A stretch of 64,000 nt of DNA from JAAZAI01 sp050942875 (GTDB lineage: Bacteria; Verrucomicrobiota; Kiritimatiellia; RFP12; UBA3636). The stretch lies in the NCBI GenBank assembly GCA_050942875.1, contig JBMNOD010000006.1:1-64000 (forward strand), read 5' to 3'. The translations under genes and the position numbers were made by a program. The number at the start of each line of letters is the position of its first letter. Within the stretch, counting starts at the first letter, position 1. The notes under the pieces are model-generated. The model had not been told where the DNA came from. It saw nothing but the letters and a program-made list of their open reading frames with translations, and made no database searches. Positions 54,769-62,533 of this stretch are shown piece by piece.

Positions 54769-55692
54769 TTGGACGATTGTCGCGTCATCATCCCCAAGGC
54801 TTTTTTCGATTCTCTGTTCCGGTGGTACTGCGTGGACTTTTCGACATCTAGAACCTACATATTGGGCGTCGTCCAGATCATTGTTCTGGCGTTCCCGCTG
54901 TATTACCTGCTCAAATTCCTTCGTCGCACGAAAGGCTATCGAATCCTGCTGGGCATCTGCATCGTGCTGGTCGGCTTGAGCATTGCGGCCCGGGAATTGG
55001 AGCTTGATGTGATTGGCTGGTTGCTTGATCGCATTGCGGCGTTCCTGCCGTTGGCCATGGTGATCATCTTCCAGCCCGAATTGCGCCGCGTTTTTGCGGA
55101 GATCGGCAGCCGGGCCACGCCCAAGCCCCAGAAGCCGGAGACGGATGTCATCACCGAAATCAAGAAAGCCGTCGATCTGCTCGCGAGCCAGCGCATCGGC
55201 GCGCTCATCGCCATCGAGCGCGGCGTGAACCTCGACCACTACACGCGCGTCGGGCGGGAGCTCAACGCGCCGGTCGTCTCCGAGCTGCTGGCGACGCTGT
55301 TCTATCCGCACACGCCGATGCACGATGGCGGCGTGATCATCCGCGACGGCGTGATCCTCAGCGCCGGCTGCGTCTTCCCGATCGGCGCGCTGGGCGAGCG
55401 GCGCAAGGCGTTCGGCACGCGCCACCGCGCGGCCATCGGCCTCTCCGAGGAGACGGACGCGCTCGTGATCGTCGTGTCCGAGGAGACGGGGCTGATTTCG
55501 GTGGCCTACGGCGGCGAGATCGTGCGCGGGCTCGACATCGAGAGCCTGGGGCGCGTCCTGGAGAGCGGGATCGGCTCGCGGGACGAAAGCACGACGGCGG
55601 AGTCGATCGATTCCGTGCGCGAGACGAAGGCCGCGCTGGACGAGGTGGATCAGGTGGCGGCGGCGATCGCCCGGATCAAGGAGGAGGCGTGA
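54769..55692 (+). CDS. cdaA: Diadenylate cyclase (c-di-AMP synthase), CdaA type
   Basis: About 307 aa. Membrane-bound DAC enzyme making c-di-AMP from two ATP. Membrane segments near the N-terminus (ILGVVQIIVLAFPLYYLLKFL, YRILLGICIVLVGLSIAAR, LLDRIAAFLPLAMVIIF), then the DAC domain with the catalytic MHDGGVIIRDG and GTRHRAAIGLSEETDALVIVVSEETG motifs. The start is uncertain: no ATG fits. TTG at 54769 keeps the FFDSLFRWY segment typical of CdaA, GTG at 54832 has GGTGG upstream, and an open frame begins at 54694 inside folP. The stop overlaps cdaR by one base. This is the core c-di-AMP gene block, linked to osmotic and cell-wall control. Confidence 0.92.
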   Translation: MDDCRVIIPKAFFDSLFRWYCVDFSTSRTYILGVVQIIVLAFPLYYLLKFLRRTKGYRILLGICIVLVGLSIAARELELDVIGWLLDRIAAFLPLAMVIIFQPELRRVFAEIGSRATPKPQKPETDVITEIKKAVDLLASQRIGALIAIERGVNLDHYTRVGRELNAPVVSELLATLFYPHTPMHDGGVIIRDGVILSAGCVFPIGALGERRKAFGTRHRAAIGLSEETDALVIVVSEETGLISVAYGGEIVRGLDIESLGRVLESGIGSRDESTTAESIDSVRETKAALDEVDQVAAAIARIKEEA

Positions 55693-56555
55693 TGCGCAAG
55701 CTGACTTCCTGGCTGATTTCACGGGCCAACGCGCTGGTCGTTCGAACCCAGCAGTTCATGCGGCGGCATCTGGGGCCGAGCGGCGACCTCAAGGCTCTGT
55801 CGCTCCTTGTGGCGGCCGTGATCTACTATTTCATCCAGAACCTCATCAGCTTCTCGGGAACCTACACGGTGCCGGTGCTCGTCTCCGTGCGAGAGGCGCA
55901 TGTCGCGGTCCGCAGCCAGTCCGACGACGAGGTCAAGGTGACCTTGAAGGGATCCGAGGCCGAGGTTAGGGCCTTCGACCCCGCGAATCTGGCGGTGCGC
56001 CTCAAGCTCAGCCATGTCGAGGCCGGCACGGAGCGGCAGAAGGTGAAACTCCGCGCAAGCGACGTGGAAGGCTTCGGCAAGCTGCGCGTGGTTCGCATTG
56101 AGCCAGAAGTCATCAGCGTCGAGTTCGACAACGAGATCGAGCAGCGGCTGCCGCTGGCGTTGCCGACGTTGACAGGGCACCCCTTGCAAGGCGAGGCCAG
56201 CGTCGAGCTGATGCGGAAGCATGTCACGGTCCGCGGCCCCAAGAGCCGGCTCCAAAAGCTCGTGGACGACCGGATCATGATCCCCACCGACCCCATCGAT
56301 GTCGCCGGCAAAACCCAGGGGTTCACGAAGGCCGTGAAGATCCGCCCTCCCGTGGATTCGGGCATTTCCGTCGTGCTGCCCGACGAGGTGGAGGCGAAGG
56401 TGGAGATTCTCAACATCCCCGGCCCGGAGCAGAGCCTGATCGATGTCCTGCCGGGCGGCGAAACCAACAGCCCCGCAATCTCACCCCCATCGTCTGCCCT
56501 CACGAATTTCCCGGCCTTGAACGCCACAAATGGCCTTCCCGCATTGGAGCCTTGA
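55692..56555 (+). CDS. CdaR-like YbbR-domain protein, regulator of CdaA
   Basis: 287 aa. N-terminal membrane anchor (LKALSLLVAAVIYYFIQN, about residues 36-53), then extracytoplasmic YbbR-type beta domains (TYTVPVLVSVREAHVAVRSQSDDEVKVTLKGSEAEVRAF; LPLALPTLTGHPLQGEASVELMRKHVTVRGPKSRLQKL) and a Pro/Ser/Asn-rich tail. CdaR proteins bind CdaA through their membrane region and modulate its activity. ATG with GGAGG four bases upstream, overlapping the cdaA stop (TGATG). The usual third partner glmM is not next; the CoaB gene follows after one base. Confidence 0.88.
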   Translation: MRKLTSWLISRANALVVRTQQFMRRHLGPSGDLKALSLLVAAVIYYFIQNLISFSGTYTVPVLVSVREAHVAVRSQSDDEVKVTLKGSEAEVRAFDPANLAVRLKLSHVEAGTERQKVKLRASDVEGFGKLRVVRIEPEVISVEFDNEIEQRLPLALPTLTGHPLQGEASVELMRKHVTVRGPKSRLQKLVDDRIMIPTDPIDVAGKTQGFTKAVKIRPPVDSGISVVLPDEVEAKVEILNIPGPEQSLIDVLPGGETNSPAISPPSSALTNFPALNATNGLPALEP

Positions 56556-56556
56556 C

Positions 56557-57588
56557 ATGAAAGTCCTCGTCACCGCCGGCCCCACCCGAGAACATCTCGA
56601 CCCCGTGCGCTTCCTCAGCAACCGGTCGTCGGGCCGCATGGGGTACGCGCTGGCCGAAGCGGCCCGCGACCGCGGGCACGACGTCATCCTCGTCTCCGGC
56701 CCGGTGGCGCTCCCGCCGCCCGACGGCGTTGAAATCGTCAAAGTCGTTTCCGCGCGCGACATGCTCGCCGCCGTTTCCGGGCGTCTGCCCTGGTGCGACA
56801 CGTTGATCATGTGCGCGGCCGTGGCGGACTGGCGTCCGGCATCGTGCAGCGACGAGAAGCTCAAAAAACGCACGATGGAGACGACGCTGGCGCTCGTCCC
56901 CAATCCCGACATCCTCGCGGAAATCGCGCCGAGGAAAGGCGATCGCCTCTTCATCGGCTTCGCCGCGGAGACGCATGACCTGCTGGCGCAGGCGCAGGAC
57001 AAGCTGGCGCGCAAAGGGCTCGATCTGATCGTGGCCAACGACGTGACACAGCCCGGCGCCGGCTTTGAAACAACAACAAACCTTGTCACGCTCATCGCGG
57101 CGGGCGCCCCGCCCCGTCCGCTTCCGCTGATGAGCAAGCGAAACGTCGCCGACCATGTTCTTGCCTGGGCGGAGGAGAGAAGAAAAAAAATGTCCCGTTT
57201 GATCAAAGGAATTCACCACGTCGCACTCAAGGCGGAAGGCATGGACGACTACAATCGAGCCATCGCCTTCTATCGCGATGTGCTTGGCCTCCCGGTCGTG
57301 CGGAGCTGGGAAAACGAAGTCATGCACGCCACGATGATCGACACCGGCGCCGGCCTTCTCGAAATCATGTCGAACGCGACGGATCGCCCGGGCGAAGGCG
57401 CCGTGCGCCACGTCGCCCTCGCGACGGACGATGTCGACGCCTGCGTCAAGGCGGTTCGCGACGCAGGGATGAAGATCACGGTCGAACCCGTCGACAAGGT
57501 CATTTCATCGACGCCGCCATTGCCCATCCGCCTGGCCTTCTTCATCGGCCCGCTCGGCGAAATCGTCGAATTCTTCTGCGAACGTTAG
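56557..57588 (+). CDS. CoaB (phosphopantothenate-cysteine ligase) fused to a VOC/glyoxalase domain
   Basis: 343 aa in one frame. Residues 1-~205 are the CoaB domain of the DFP family: MKVLVTAGPTREHLDPVRFLSNRSSGRMGYALAEAA, LIMCAAVADWRPA, DEKLKKRTMETTLALVPNPDILAEIA, FIGFAAET, and KGLDLIVANDV. The CoaC decarboxylase half of the usual CoaBC is absent. From residue 212 a vicinal oxygen chelate domain begins: IHHVALKAEGMDDYNRAIAFYRDVLGLPVVRSW...EIVEFFCER, with candidate metal ligands His, His and Glu. The joint contains GGAGGAGAG and a run of eight A residues (57183-57190) before an internal ATG at 57190. So the VOC part may also be made separately or by slippage. CoaB serves coenzyme A synthesis; the VOC substrate is unknown. 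Confidence 0.85.
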   Translation: MKVLVTAGPTREHLDPVRFLSNRSSGRMGYALAEAARDRGHDVILVSGPVALPPPDGVEIVKVVSARDMLAAVSGRLPWCDTLIMCAAVADWRPASCSDEKLKKRTMETTLALVPNPDILAEIAPRKGDRLFIGFAAETHDLLAQAQDKLARKGLDLIVANDVTQPGAGFETTTNLVTLIAAGAPPRPLPLMSKRNVADHVLAWAEERRKKMSRLIKGIHHVALKAEGMDDYNRAIAFYRDVLGLPVVRSWENEVMHATMIDTGAGLLEIMSNATDRPGEGAVRHVALATDDVDACVKAVRDAGMKITVEPVDKVISSTPPLPIRLAFFIGPLGEIVEFFCER

Positions 57589-57590
57589 CG

Positions 57591-58016
57591 TCAACCCCGT
57601 TGTCCTCGCCCCTCGACTTCGGCCAATGCTTCGGCTGGGGCGAGGATGCGGATGCGCCTGAATTTCAGGAGGCTCAGCAAGTGGGAGTCGCCTGACACGA
57701 TCAGATCGGCCTTGGCGGCCAGCGCGCATTCGAGAATGGCGTCGTCGTCGGGATCCTCGGCAATGGCCTTTACGCGCTCTGTCGGGGTCGCGAGTTCGCA
57801 CAGATCGTGCAGCTCTTCCACAAAGCGCATGGCTTGTTTTGGCGACAGGCCAAATTTCGGGCGTAAAAGCACCCCGCGGATTTCATCGAGAATCGGCAGT
57901 GACGTGAAGCATCGGATCGACCCCGCGAGCGCGTGCTCCAGAAGCCGTGCGGGCGGCCCGCCAAAGAGAAAGCCGGATATGACGACGTTCGAGTCGAGAA
58001 CGAGCCGAAGCTTCAT
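57591..58016 (-). CDS. PIN-domain toxin
   Basis: 141 aa. PIN-family RNase of the putative toxin-antitoxin type: RLVLDSNVVISGFLFGGPP (first acidic residue Asp8), ILDEIRGVLLRPKFGLS (second), EDPDDDAILECALAAKADLIVSGDSHLLSL (third and fourth acidic residues). These proteins cut specific RNAs and are held by a small DNA-binding antitoxin. The start overlaps the antitoxin stop by ATGA. It is convergent with the CoaB-VOC gene, with stops two bases apart. Confidence 0.9.
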   Translation of the reverse strand: MKLRLVLDSNVVISGFLFGGPPARLLEHALAGSIRCFTSLPILDEIRGVLLRPKFGLSPKQAMRFVEELHDLCELATPTERVKAIAEDPDDDAILECALAAKADLIVSGDSHLLSLLKFRRIRILAPAEALAEVEGRGQRG

Positions 58017-58264
58017 TGGCGCGGTGTCTTACTTTGACGGTAGGCTGCGATTTCCCTTTCGACATCCTCGGCCACGAGCATGTTGGCTTTGGCGACGCTC
58101 TGTCCCAGCGCGAAAATGCTCGACCATCGGCGCTTGCGTTCAATGTACGCACGAGCCGCCTCGCGAAGAAATTCTGATCGGCTTCGAGACTCCTGCGCGG
58201 CCATGTCGTCGATTTCCTTCAAGAAATCCGTCGGGAATGCGATGTTTACCGTGGATGTGCCCAT
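58013..58264 (-). CDS. Ribbon-helix-helix antitoxin of the PIN module
   Basis: 83 aa. MGTSTVNIAFPTDFLKEIDDMAAQESRSRSEFLREAARAYIER is a classical RHH DNA-binding domain (CopG/ParD type: short strand, two helices). The tail SSIFALGQSVAKANMLVAEDVEREIAAYRQSKTPRQ probably wraps the toxin. The ATG at 58264 has AAGGAGGG upstream. It is expected to repress its own operon. Confidence 0.9.
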   Translation of the reverse strand: MGTSTVNIAFPTDFLKEIDDMAAQESRSRSEFLREAARAYIERKRRWSSIFALGQSVAKANMLVAEDVEREIAAYRQSKTPRQ

Positions 58265-58438
58265 ATGCCCTCCTTGATGGCAGGCATTATACAATCTTTG
58301 TATGATTCTCGTCAACCGAATCGTACCCGTACCCAGCGAAGCGGTAAGCGTTCACATTCACGAAAAACGGAAACGGGGGGCGTGAACGGGTACGGGTACG
58401 TGAACGAGCGGGCTTTTGGGGACAGACCCCGGTGCTCC
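58265..58438. repeat. Hexamer array and GGGGACAGACCCC element
   Basis: A short fold-back array of CGTACC/GTACGT-like hexamers (58318-58405) with the AGCGAAGCG spacer, and a perfect GGGGACAGACCCC (58418-58430). No gene is seen. Confidence 0.6.
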
Positions 58439-58894
58439 TTATTTCAGCGGGGGATACCGGAGTGAAATTCCACCATGCTCCTCGACGAACTTTCCAAGGT
58501 CTCCGTCAAAACGCACTTTCACAGTAACAGGGGCTTCACCAAGAAAACGTAATGCTGTTATCCACCAGTAGGGAGTTGACGACAGCCCAATTTTGACCTC
58601 TTCAATTTGCTCCGTTTCCCATAGAACCCCATTTACATATACCGACATGACTCCGCTGGCCTTGATGGCCGTTCTATATTGGTTAGGATTGGCAGATCGA
58701 TGAATGGGCCCCACGACATCGCCTTCACGATACTTTGTTTTGACTTGATACACTTTTCCAGGAATGGCTTTAAACTCGTACCATCCTTCGTTGTCGGGGC
58801 GGTAATAGGTCTTACGCGAAGAAAGAAACATTAGCATTGCGGTGCAAATGGCTCCTCTGCAAACAAGAGGCAAATTCGATTTACGGCGTTTCAT
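58439..58894 (-). CDS. Hypothetical protein
   Basis: 151 aa, not recognised. A hydrophobic stretch near the N-terminus (LVCRGAICTAMLMFLSS) follows a basic start (MKRRKSNLP), suggesting a signal anchor. The rest is predicted beta-rich (GWYEFKAIPGKVYQVKTKYREGD, MSVYVNGVLWETEQIEEVKIGL, APVTVKVRFDGDLGKFVEEHGG). It overlaps the upstream 178-residue membrane protein gene by ATGA, so the two are co-translated. Lower GC than the housekeeping genes of the window. Confidence 0.6.
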   Translation of the reverse strand: MKRRKSNLPLVCRGAICTAMLMFLSSRKTYYRPDNEGWYEFKAIPGKVYQVKTKYREGDVVGPIHRSANPNQYRTAIKASGVMSVYVNGVLWETEQIEEVKIGLSSTPYWWITALRFLGEAPVTVKVRFDGDLGKFVEEHGGISLRYPPLK

Positions 58895-59427
58895 TTTCTT
58901 CTATCCTTGGAATGTTCTTCCACAAGGGCAAACTTTCTCAATGTTCGCCTGACGCCGCAAAATGTCAGGCACCCAATGAAAATTGATTTTCCGCCAAAGT
59001 CAATTTGAATGGAATGAACCTCTGTGCGGCGGAAAAAATTCTTGAAATACTGTCCTGCTCCAAATTCAGCCGCCTTTCCTTTTGCGTATTCACAAGCATC
59101 CATGAATGAAGGAAAGGAAACCGAATCGACCATTGCTTTTAGATGCTCAAACTTTCTGGCGTAAACTCCACCCGATAAAGTGCAAAGGTAGGCAACGTGC
59201 TTTCCAGGATCATACAGCACCTTGTAGCATTCGTTTGCAAAGCGTTTTCTTGCGAGGAAAATGACGCGTGCGGTCAGTGCCATCACAACGGCAACAACGG
59301 CCACAGCCCACCCAATCACTTTTGGAAACATGGCAACCTTCAAAAGGTACAACGGCATGGCAACCAAAATCAGAGCCAGGCATAAAGAAAGCCGGGTGTT
59401 GTCGGCTAATGGCATGAGGCGTTTCAT
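58891..59427 (-). CDS. Hypothetical membrane protein
   Basis: 178 aa, not recognised. Two membrane helices near the N-terminus (LSLCLALILVAMPLYLLKVAMF and VIGWAVAVVAVVMALTARVIFLA) and a ~120-residue soluble domain (YKVLYDPGKHVAYLCTLSGGVYARKFEHLKAMVDSVSFPSFMDACEYAKGKAAEFGAGQYFKNFFRR). Its stop overlaps the start of the next hypothetical gene (ATGA). AT-richer than the surroundings; probably acquired. No function inferred. Confidence 0.6.
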   Translation of the reverse strand: MKRLMPLADNTRLSLCLALILVAMPLYLLKVAMFPKVIGWAVAVVAVVMALTARVIFLARKRFANECYKVLYDPGKHVAYLCTLSGGVYARKFEHLKAMVDSVSFPSFMDACEYAKGKAAEFGAGQYFKNFFRRTEVHSIQIDFGGKSIFIGCLTFCGVRRTLRKFALVEEHSKDRRK

Positions 59428-59824
59428 AATGAATCATGATAGCAGTTGGCGTTTCACAACTCAAGCCTTGAGCATTTGGAAGACGTTTCACCAAGGAGCT
59501 TTTGGGGACAGACCCCAAGATGGCGAGAAGAGAGGAGTGAGGAGTGAGGAGTTTCCGCTGGGGCTTCGCCCCAGACCCCCCTTTCTCAGTGAGGAGTGAG
59601 GAGTGAGAAGAGCGTAGTTCAGGCTGGGGGCACCCCAGACCCCGGCTATTACCTCTTTTTCTGTGTCTTTCTGTGTTTCTGTGGACAAAAAACATTCGGC
59701 GGAGCCGCCTCGGCAGGTCAACCGGGGTCTGGGGTGTCCCCAGCCAACACTCCTCTCTACGCTCTTCTCACTCCTCACTAAACAAGGGGGATTTTGGGGA
59801 CAGACCCCAAAATCCCCCTAGCGA
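59428..59824. repeat. Intergenic repeat block with extended GGGGACAGACCCC palindrome
   Basis: No gene is seen. Two GGGGACAGACCCC copies (59504-59516, 59796-59808), GAGGAGTGAGGAGTGAG tandem repeats (about 59533 and 59590), and inverted CCCCAGACCCC/GGGGTCTGGGG pairs near 59633 and 59724. Confidence 0.65.
59786..59818 (-). terminator. Strong hairpin after the pseudouridine synthase gene (possible terminator)
   Basis: Perfect 14-bp arms GGGGGATTTTGGGG/CCCCAAAATCCCCC around a five-base loop, centred on a GGGGACAGACCCC element and six bases past the stop codon at 59825. No clean T-run follows on the minus strand, so termination is uncertain. Confidence 0.45.
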
Positions 59825-60610
59825 CTACAATCGTTCCAGCTCGTCCGGGCGGAGGTCGCGCCACTGGCCGGGGCGAAGGTCGCGGGGGAGGCGCAGGTCG
59901 TTGATGGCGGTGCGGACGAGCGACTGCACCCGCAGGCCGGCTTGCTCGCACATGTTGCGGATTTGGCGGTTGCGCCCTTCGCCGAGGAAGAAGCGGAGCA
60001 GGTGGCGCGGCGCGTGGCGTCCGTCTGCGAGCCGTTCGAGGTAGTCCACCTGCGCGGGGCGGATGCGGTAGCCGTCGATGACCATCGACGAGTTGAGGAA
60101 CTTCAGCGTCCGCTCGTCGAAGGGGCCGGAGGCGACGACGTGGTATTCCTTGCGGTGGCCGTAGCGGGGATGGGTGAGGCGGTTGACGAGGTCGCCGTCG
60201 TTGGAGAGCAGGAGCAGGCCTTCGGAATCCCGGTCGAGCCGGCCGACGCAGACGAGCCGCTCGCGGATGCCGTGCAGGCATTCGAAGACGGTCGGGCCGT
60301 GGCGGTCGCTGGAGGAGCAGACGAGCCCGGCGGGCTTGTTGAGCATGATGGTGCGATGCGCCACCCCGCCGCGTGGCGGGGCGACCACCCGCCCGCGGAC
60401 GGTGAGGACGTCGCGGCCGGGGTTCTGGACACGGTAGCCGGGTTCGAGGACTTTCACGCCGTTGACGAGGACGTCGCCGGCCTTGATGAGCTCGGCGGAG
60501 TGGCGTCGGGACGCGATGCCCAGCCGCGCCATGTGGGTTTGCAGCCGCGGCGCGGCGGCGCCATCGGGGGCTTGACTTTCTCCGGGGTTCTGGGGCATAG
60601 TGTTGGACAT
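59825..60610 (-). CDS. RsuA/RluB/RluE/RluF-family pseudouridine synthase
   Basis: 261 aa. Isomerises a uridine in rRNA. An S4 RNA-binding domain (PRLQTHMARLGIASRRHSAELIKAGDVLVNG, residues ~21-52) precedes the catalytic domain with MLNKPAGLVCSSSDRHGPTVFECL, the active-site motif CVGRLDRDSEGLLLLSNDGDLVNRLTHP (catalytic Asp in RLDRDSEG), KEYHVVASG, and LGEGRNRQIRNMCEQAGLRVQSLVRTAINDLRL. The length and S4 domain fit RluB or RsuA; the target base cannot be chosen from sequence. A ~145-bp gap separates it from the reductase gene upstream. Confidence 0.93.
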   Translation of the reverse strand: MSNTMPQNPGESQAPDGAAAPRLQTHMARLGIASRRHSAELIKAGDVLVNGVKVLEPGYRVQNPGRDVLTVRGRVVAPPRGGVAHRTIMLNKPAGLVCSSSDRHGPTVFECLHGIRERLVCVGRLDRDSEGLLLLSNDGDLVNRLTHPRYGHRKEYHVVASGPFDERTLKFLNSSMVIDGYRIRPAQVDYLERLADGRHAPRHLLRFFLGEGRNRQIRNMCEQAGLRVQSLVRTAINDLRLPRDLRPGQWRDLRPDELERL

Positions 60611-60755
60611 GGGATTGATGGATCGCGATTACATGAGGCCCGGCGCCATGAAGGCCGGAAGGAAGCCGGCGCCGCCGAGGCGTTCGCTTGTGGCGATGCT
60701 GCGCTTTGGGATCGCCTGGCTGCGGCTTCGGCTGCGGTCGCGGCGTTGTCGTTGA

Positions 60756-61781
60756 TCAGGTGAAGGCGTCGAAGAAGATGTTCTCCTGGCGCATGCCGGC
60801 CTTGGCGAGCGCGTCGCGGCAGGCGTTGAGCATGCCGGCGCCGCCGCAGAGGTACGCCGAGCATGCCGAGGCGTCCGTCGTGTGGCGGGCGAGGGCGTCG
60901 GTCACGAGGCCGGTCTCGTAGCGGCCTTGCTCGTCCGGTGCCGGCTGTTCGACGACGGGGACGAACGTGAAGTCGGGGAGCGACTTTTCCAGCGCCCGGA
61001 GTTCGGCCAGGTGGCAGAGGTTGGCGCTCGTCTTCGCGCCGAAGAAGAAGGTGGTTTTGCGCGGCGACCGGCGTTCGTCGAGGTGGCGCAGGATCGAGAG
61101 GACGGGCGCGACGCCCGAGCCCCCGCCGATGCAGAGCAGCGGGTTGGCGTCGTCGCAGCGGTCGTAGCCGCTGTAGGGGCCGGTGAAGGCGACGGCGTCG
61201 CCGACGGCGAGCGTGTTGTGGATGTAGCCGGAGCCGACGCCGCCCGGGACGAGGCGCACGTTGAGCTCGATCGCCGTCGTGAGCGAGGGCGGCGTGGCGA
61301 TGGAATACGTGCGCACGACGCCGCGCGGGGAGCCGGGGCCGGGCGGGATGTCGATGAGGACGAAGGCGCCGGGCAGGAAGCGGATGGTGGGCGGCGCGTC
61401 CAGTTCGAGGCGCACGCGGCGCATGTCCTGGTTGACCTTTTCCAGCGCGGAGACTGTTGCTGTGTGGAGGTGGACGCCTCGGATTTTTTCGGGCAGTTCG
61501 ATGGTCATGTCGCCCTGCACGGGGATCTGGCAGGAAAGGCGCCAGCCGACGTCGATCTCCTCTGCGGAGAGCTTGCGCCGCTCCTTGTCGGTGGGCGGCG
61601 CGCTCGCGCCGTCGAGCACCTTGAGCTTGCATTCGCCGCAGAAGCCCTTTCCGCCGCAGACGGTCGGGATGAAGATGTGGGCCTCCCGAAGCGTCTGGAA
61701 GAGGGTGTCGCCGACGGGGACGACCAGGTCGTCCCCGCCGCGCATGGAAAGCGTCGCTGTTTTGTTTGTTTTGTTTGTCAT
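60756..61781 (-). CDS. NqrF-like 2Fe-2S/FAD/NADH oxidoreductase
   Basis: 341 aa. An N-terminal plant-type ferredoxin domain holds a 2Fe-2S cluster: C42-GGKGF-C48-GE-C51 and C84 in RLSCQIPV. The ferredoxin-reductase part follows, with the FAD motif RTYSIATPP (157-165) and the NADH motif LLCIGGGSGVAPVLSILRHL (~216-235), and AYLCGGAGMLNACRDALAKAG near the C-terminus. The order is as in NqrF and phenol hydroxylase-type reductases. There is no N-terminal membrane helix as in true NqrF, and no other nqr genes are present, so it is probably a soluble reductase feeding an unknown partner. Confidence 0.88.
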   Translation of the reverse strand: MTNKTNKTATLSMRGGDDLVVPVGDTLFQTLREAHIFIPTVCGGKGFCGECKLKVLDGASAPPTDKERRKLSAEEIDVGWRLSCQIPVQGDMTIELPEKIRGVHLHTATVSALEKVNQDMRRVRLELDAPPTIRFLPGAFVLIDIPPGPGSPRGVVRTYSIATPPSLTTAIELNVRLVPGGVGSGYIHNTLAVGDAVAFTGPYSGYDRCDDANPLLCIGGGSGVAPVLSILRHLDERRSPRKTTFFFGAKTSANLCHLAELRALEKSLPDFTFVPVVEQPAPDEQGRYETGLVTDALARHTTDASACSAYLCGGAGMLNACRDALAKAGMRQENIFFDAFT

Positions 61782-61886
61782 GGTTTTCTGGGGTCTGTCC
61801 CCTAAGGGGTGTTCAAAGCGTTTCTGTGCGAAAAAAAATTGATTTGGAATCCTTGCCTGGGGTGCAGGGTACGGAGGGCGTGGCGA
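61782..61886. other. Short intergenic region with GGGGTCTGTCCCC
   Basis: A perfect inverted copy of the GGGGACAGACCCC element (61790-61802), directly before the reductase gene. Confidence 0.6.
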
Positions 61887-62207
61887 TCACTCGCCGTACA
61901 TTTCCGTGATGAGACGGCGCAAGGCGGCGGCATCGCTTTCGGACAACGTCCCCAGTTTGCGCCCGAGTCGTTGCTTGCTGATGGTTCTGATCTGGTCAAC
62001 GGCGATCTCCGCCCGCTTGCCGTCACAAACAATTTGAATGCGCGACCGCCATTCCGGATGAATCTGACTCGTCAACGGGCAAACCGTTACCGTCGCCAAC
62101 GCCTGGTTCAGGACATCCAGGCTCACCACGACAACGGGGCGCGTCTTGGCAATTTCCGAGCCTCGAACAGGATCGAGGTCGGCCCACAGGATGTCGTACC
62201 GCTTCAC
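61887..62207 (-). CDS. mazF: MazF-family mRNA-cleaving toxin
   Basis: 106 aa. PemK/MazF endoribonuclease: MKRYDILWADLDPVRGSEIAKTRPVVVVSLDVLNQALATVTVCPLTSQIHPEWRSRIQIVCDGKRAEIAVDQIRTISKQRLGRKLGTLSE has the family core, with the conserved GSEIAKTRPVVV and ICL-type catalytic Thr region (VCPLTSQ), and DQIRTISKQRL. Overlaps the antitoxin stop by ATGA. It cleaves mRNA at short sequences when the antitoxin is lost. Confidence 0.93.
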   Translation of the reverse strand: MKRYDILWADLDPVRGSEIAKTRPVVVVSLDVLNQALATVTVCPLTSQIHPEWRSRIQIVCDGKRAEIAVDQIRTISKQRLGRKLGTLSESDAAALRRLITEMYGE

Positions 62208-62533
62208 TCCTGCCTCTGCTCAGGCTGTTTACGACTGCGATACGGACTCGGCTTCTCAGCCACCCGATCGGCTTCCCACGGAACGGCGTCGAGTCCGTCG
62301 GACACGGTGGAGTCCCACTCCGACCAGTCCTCCTGTTCGGACGCCATTGCCCGTGCCGTTTCCGCCCAGGGCAACTTGGGTTCCGCCTGTTGTTTCGGAC
62401 GCAACAAAATGCCATCCTGGCTTTCGATCAACAGAAGCGTCTCCCCCACCGCGTAGCGACGCAACACGGCGGCGGGGATCCTTACACCACGCGAGTTTCC
62501 AATCCGGGCGACTTTGACTTCAATGGCCTTCAT
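62204..62533 (-). CDS. mazE: MazE-like antitoxin (AbrB-type)
   Basis: 109 aa. An AbrB/MazE swapped-hairpin DNA-binding domain at the N-terminus (KAIEVKVARIGNSRGVRIPAAVLRRYAVGETLLLIESQDGILLRP), then an acidic, flexible toxin-binding tail (EDWSEWDSTVSDGLDAVPWEADR). ATG at 62533; a TTG at 62545 directly after AGGAGG is also possible. Autorepression of the mazEF operon is usual. Confidence 0.9.
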   Translation of the reverse strand: MKAIEVKVARIGNSRGVRIPAAVLRRYAVGETLLLIESQDGILLRPKQQAEPKLPWAETARAMASEQEDWSEWDSTVSDGLDAVPWEADRVAEKPSPYRSRKQPEQRQE

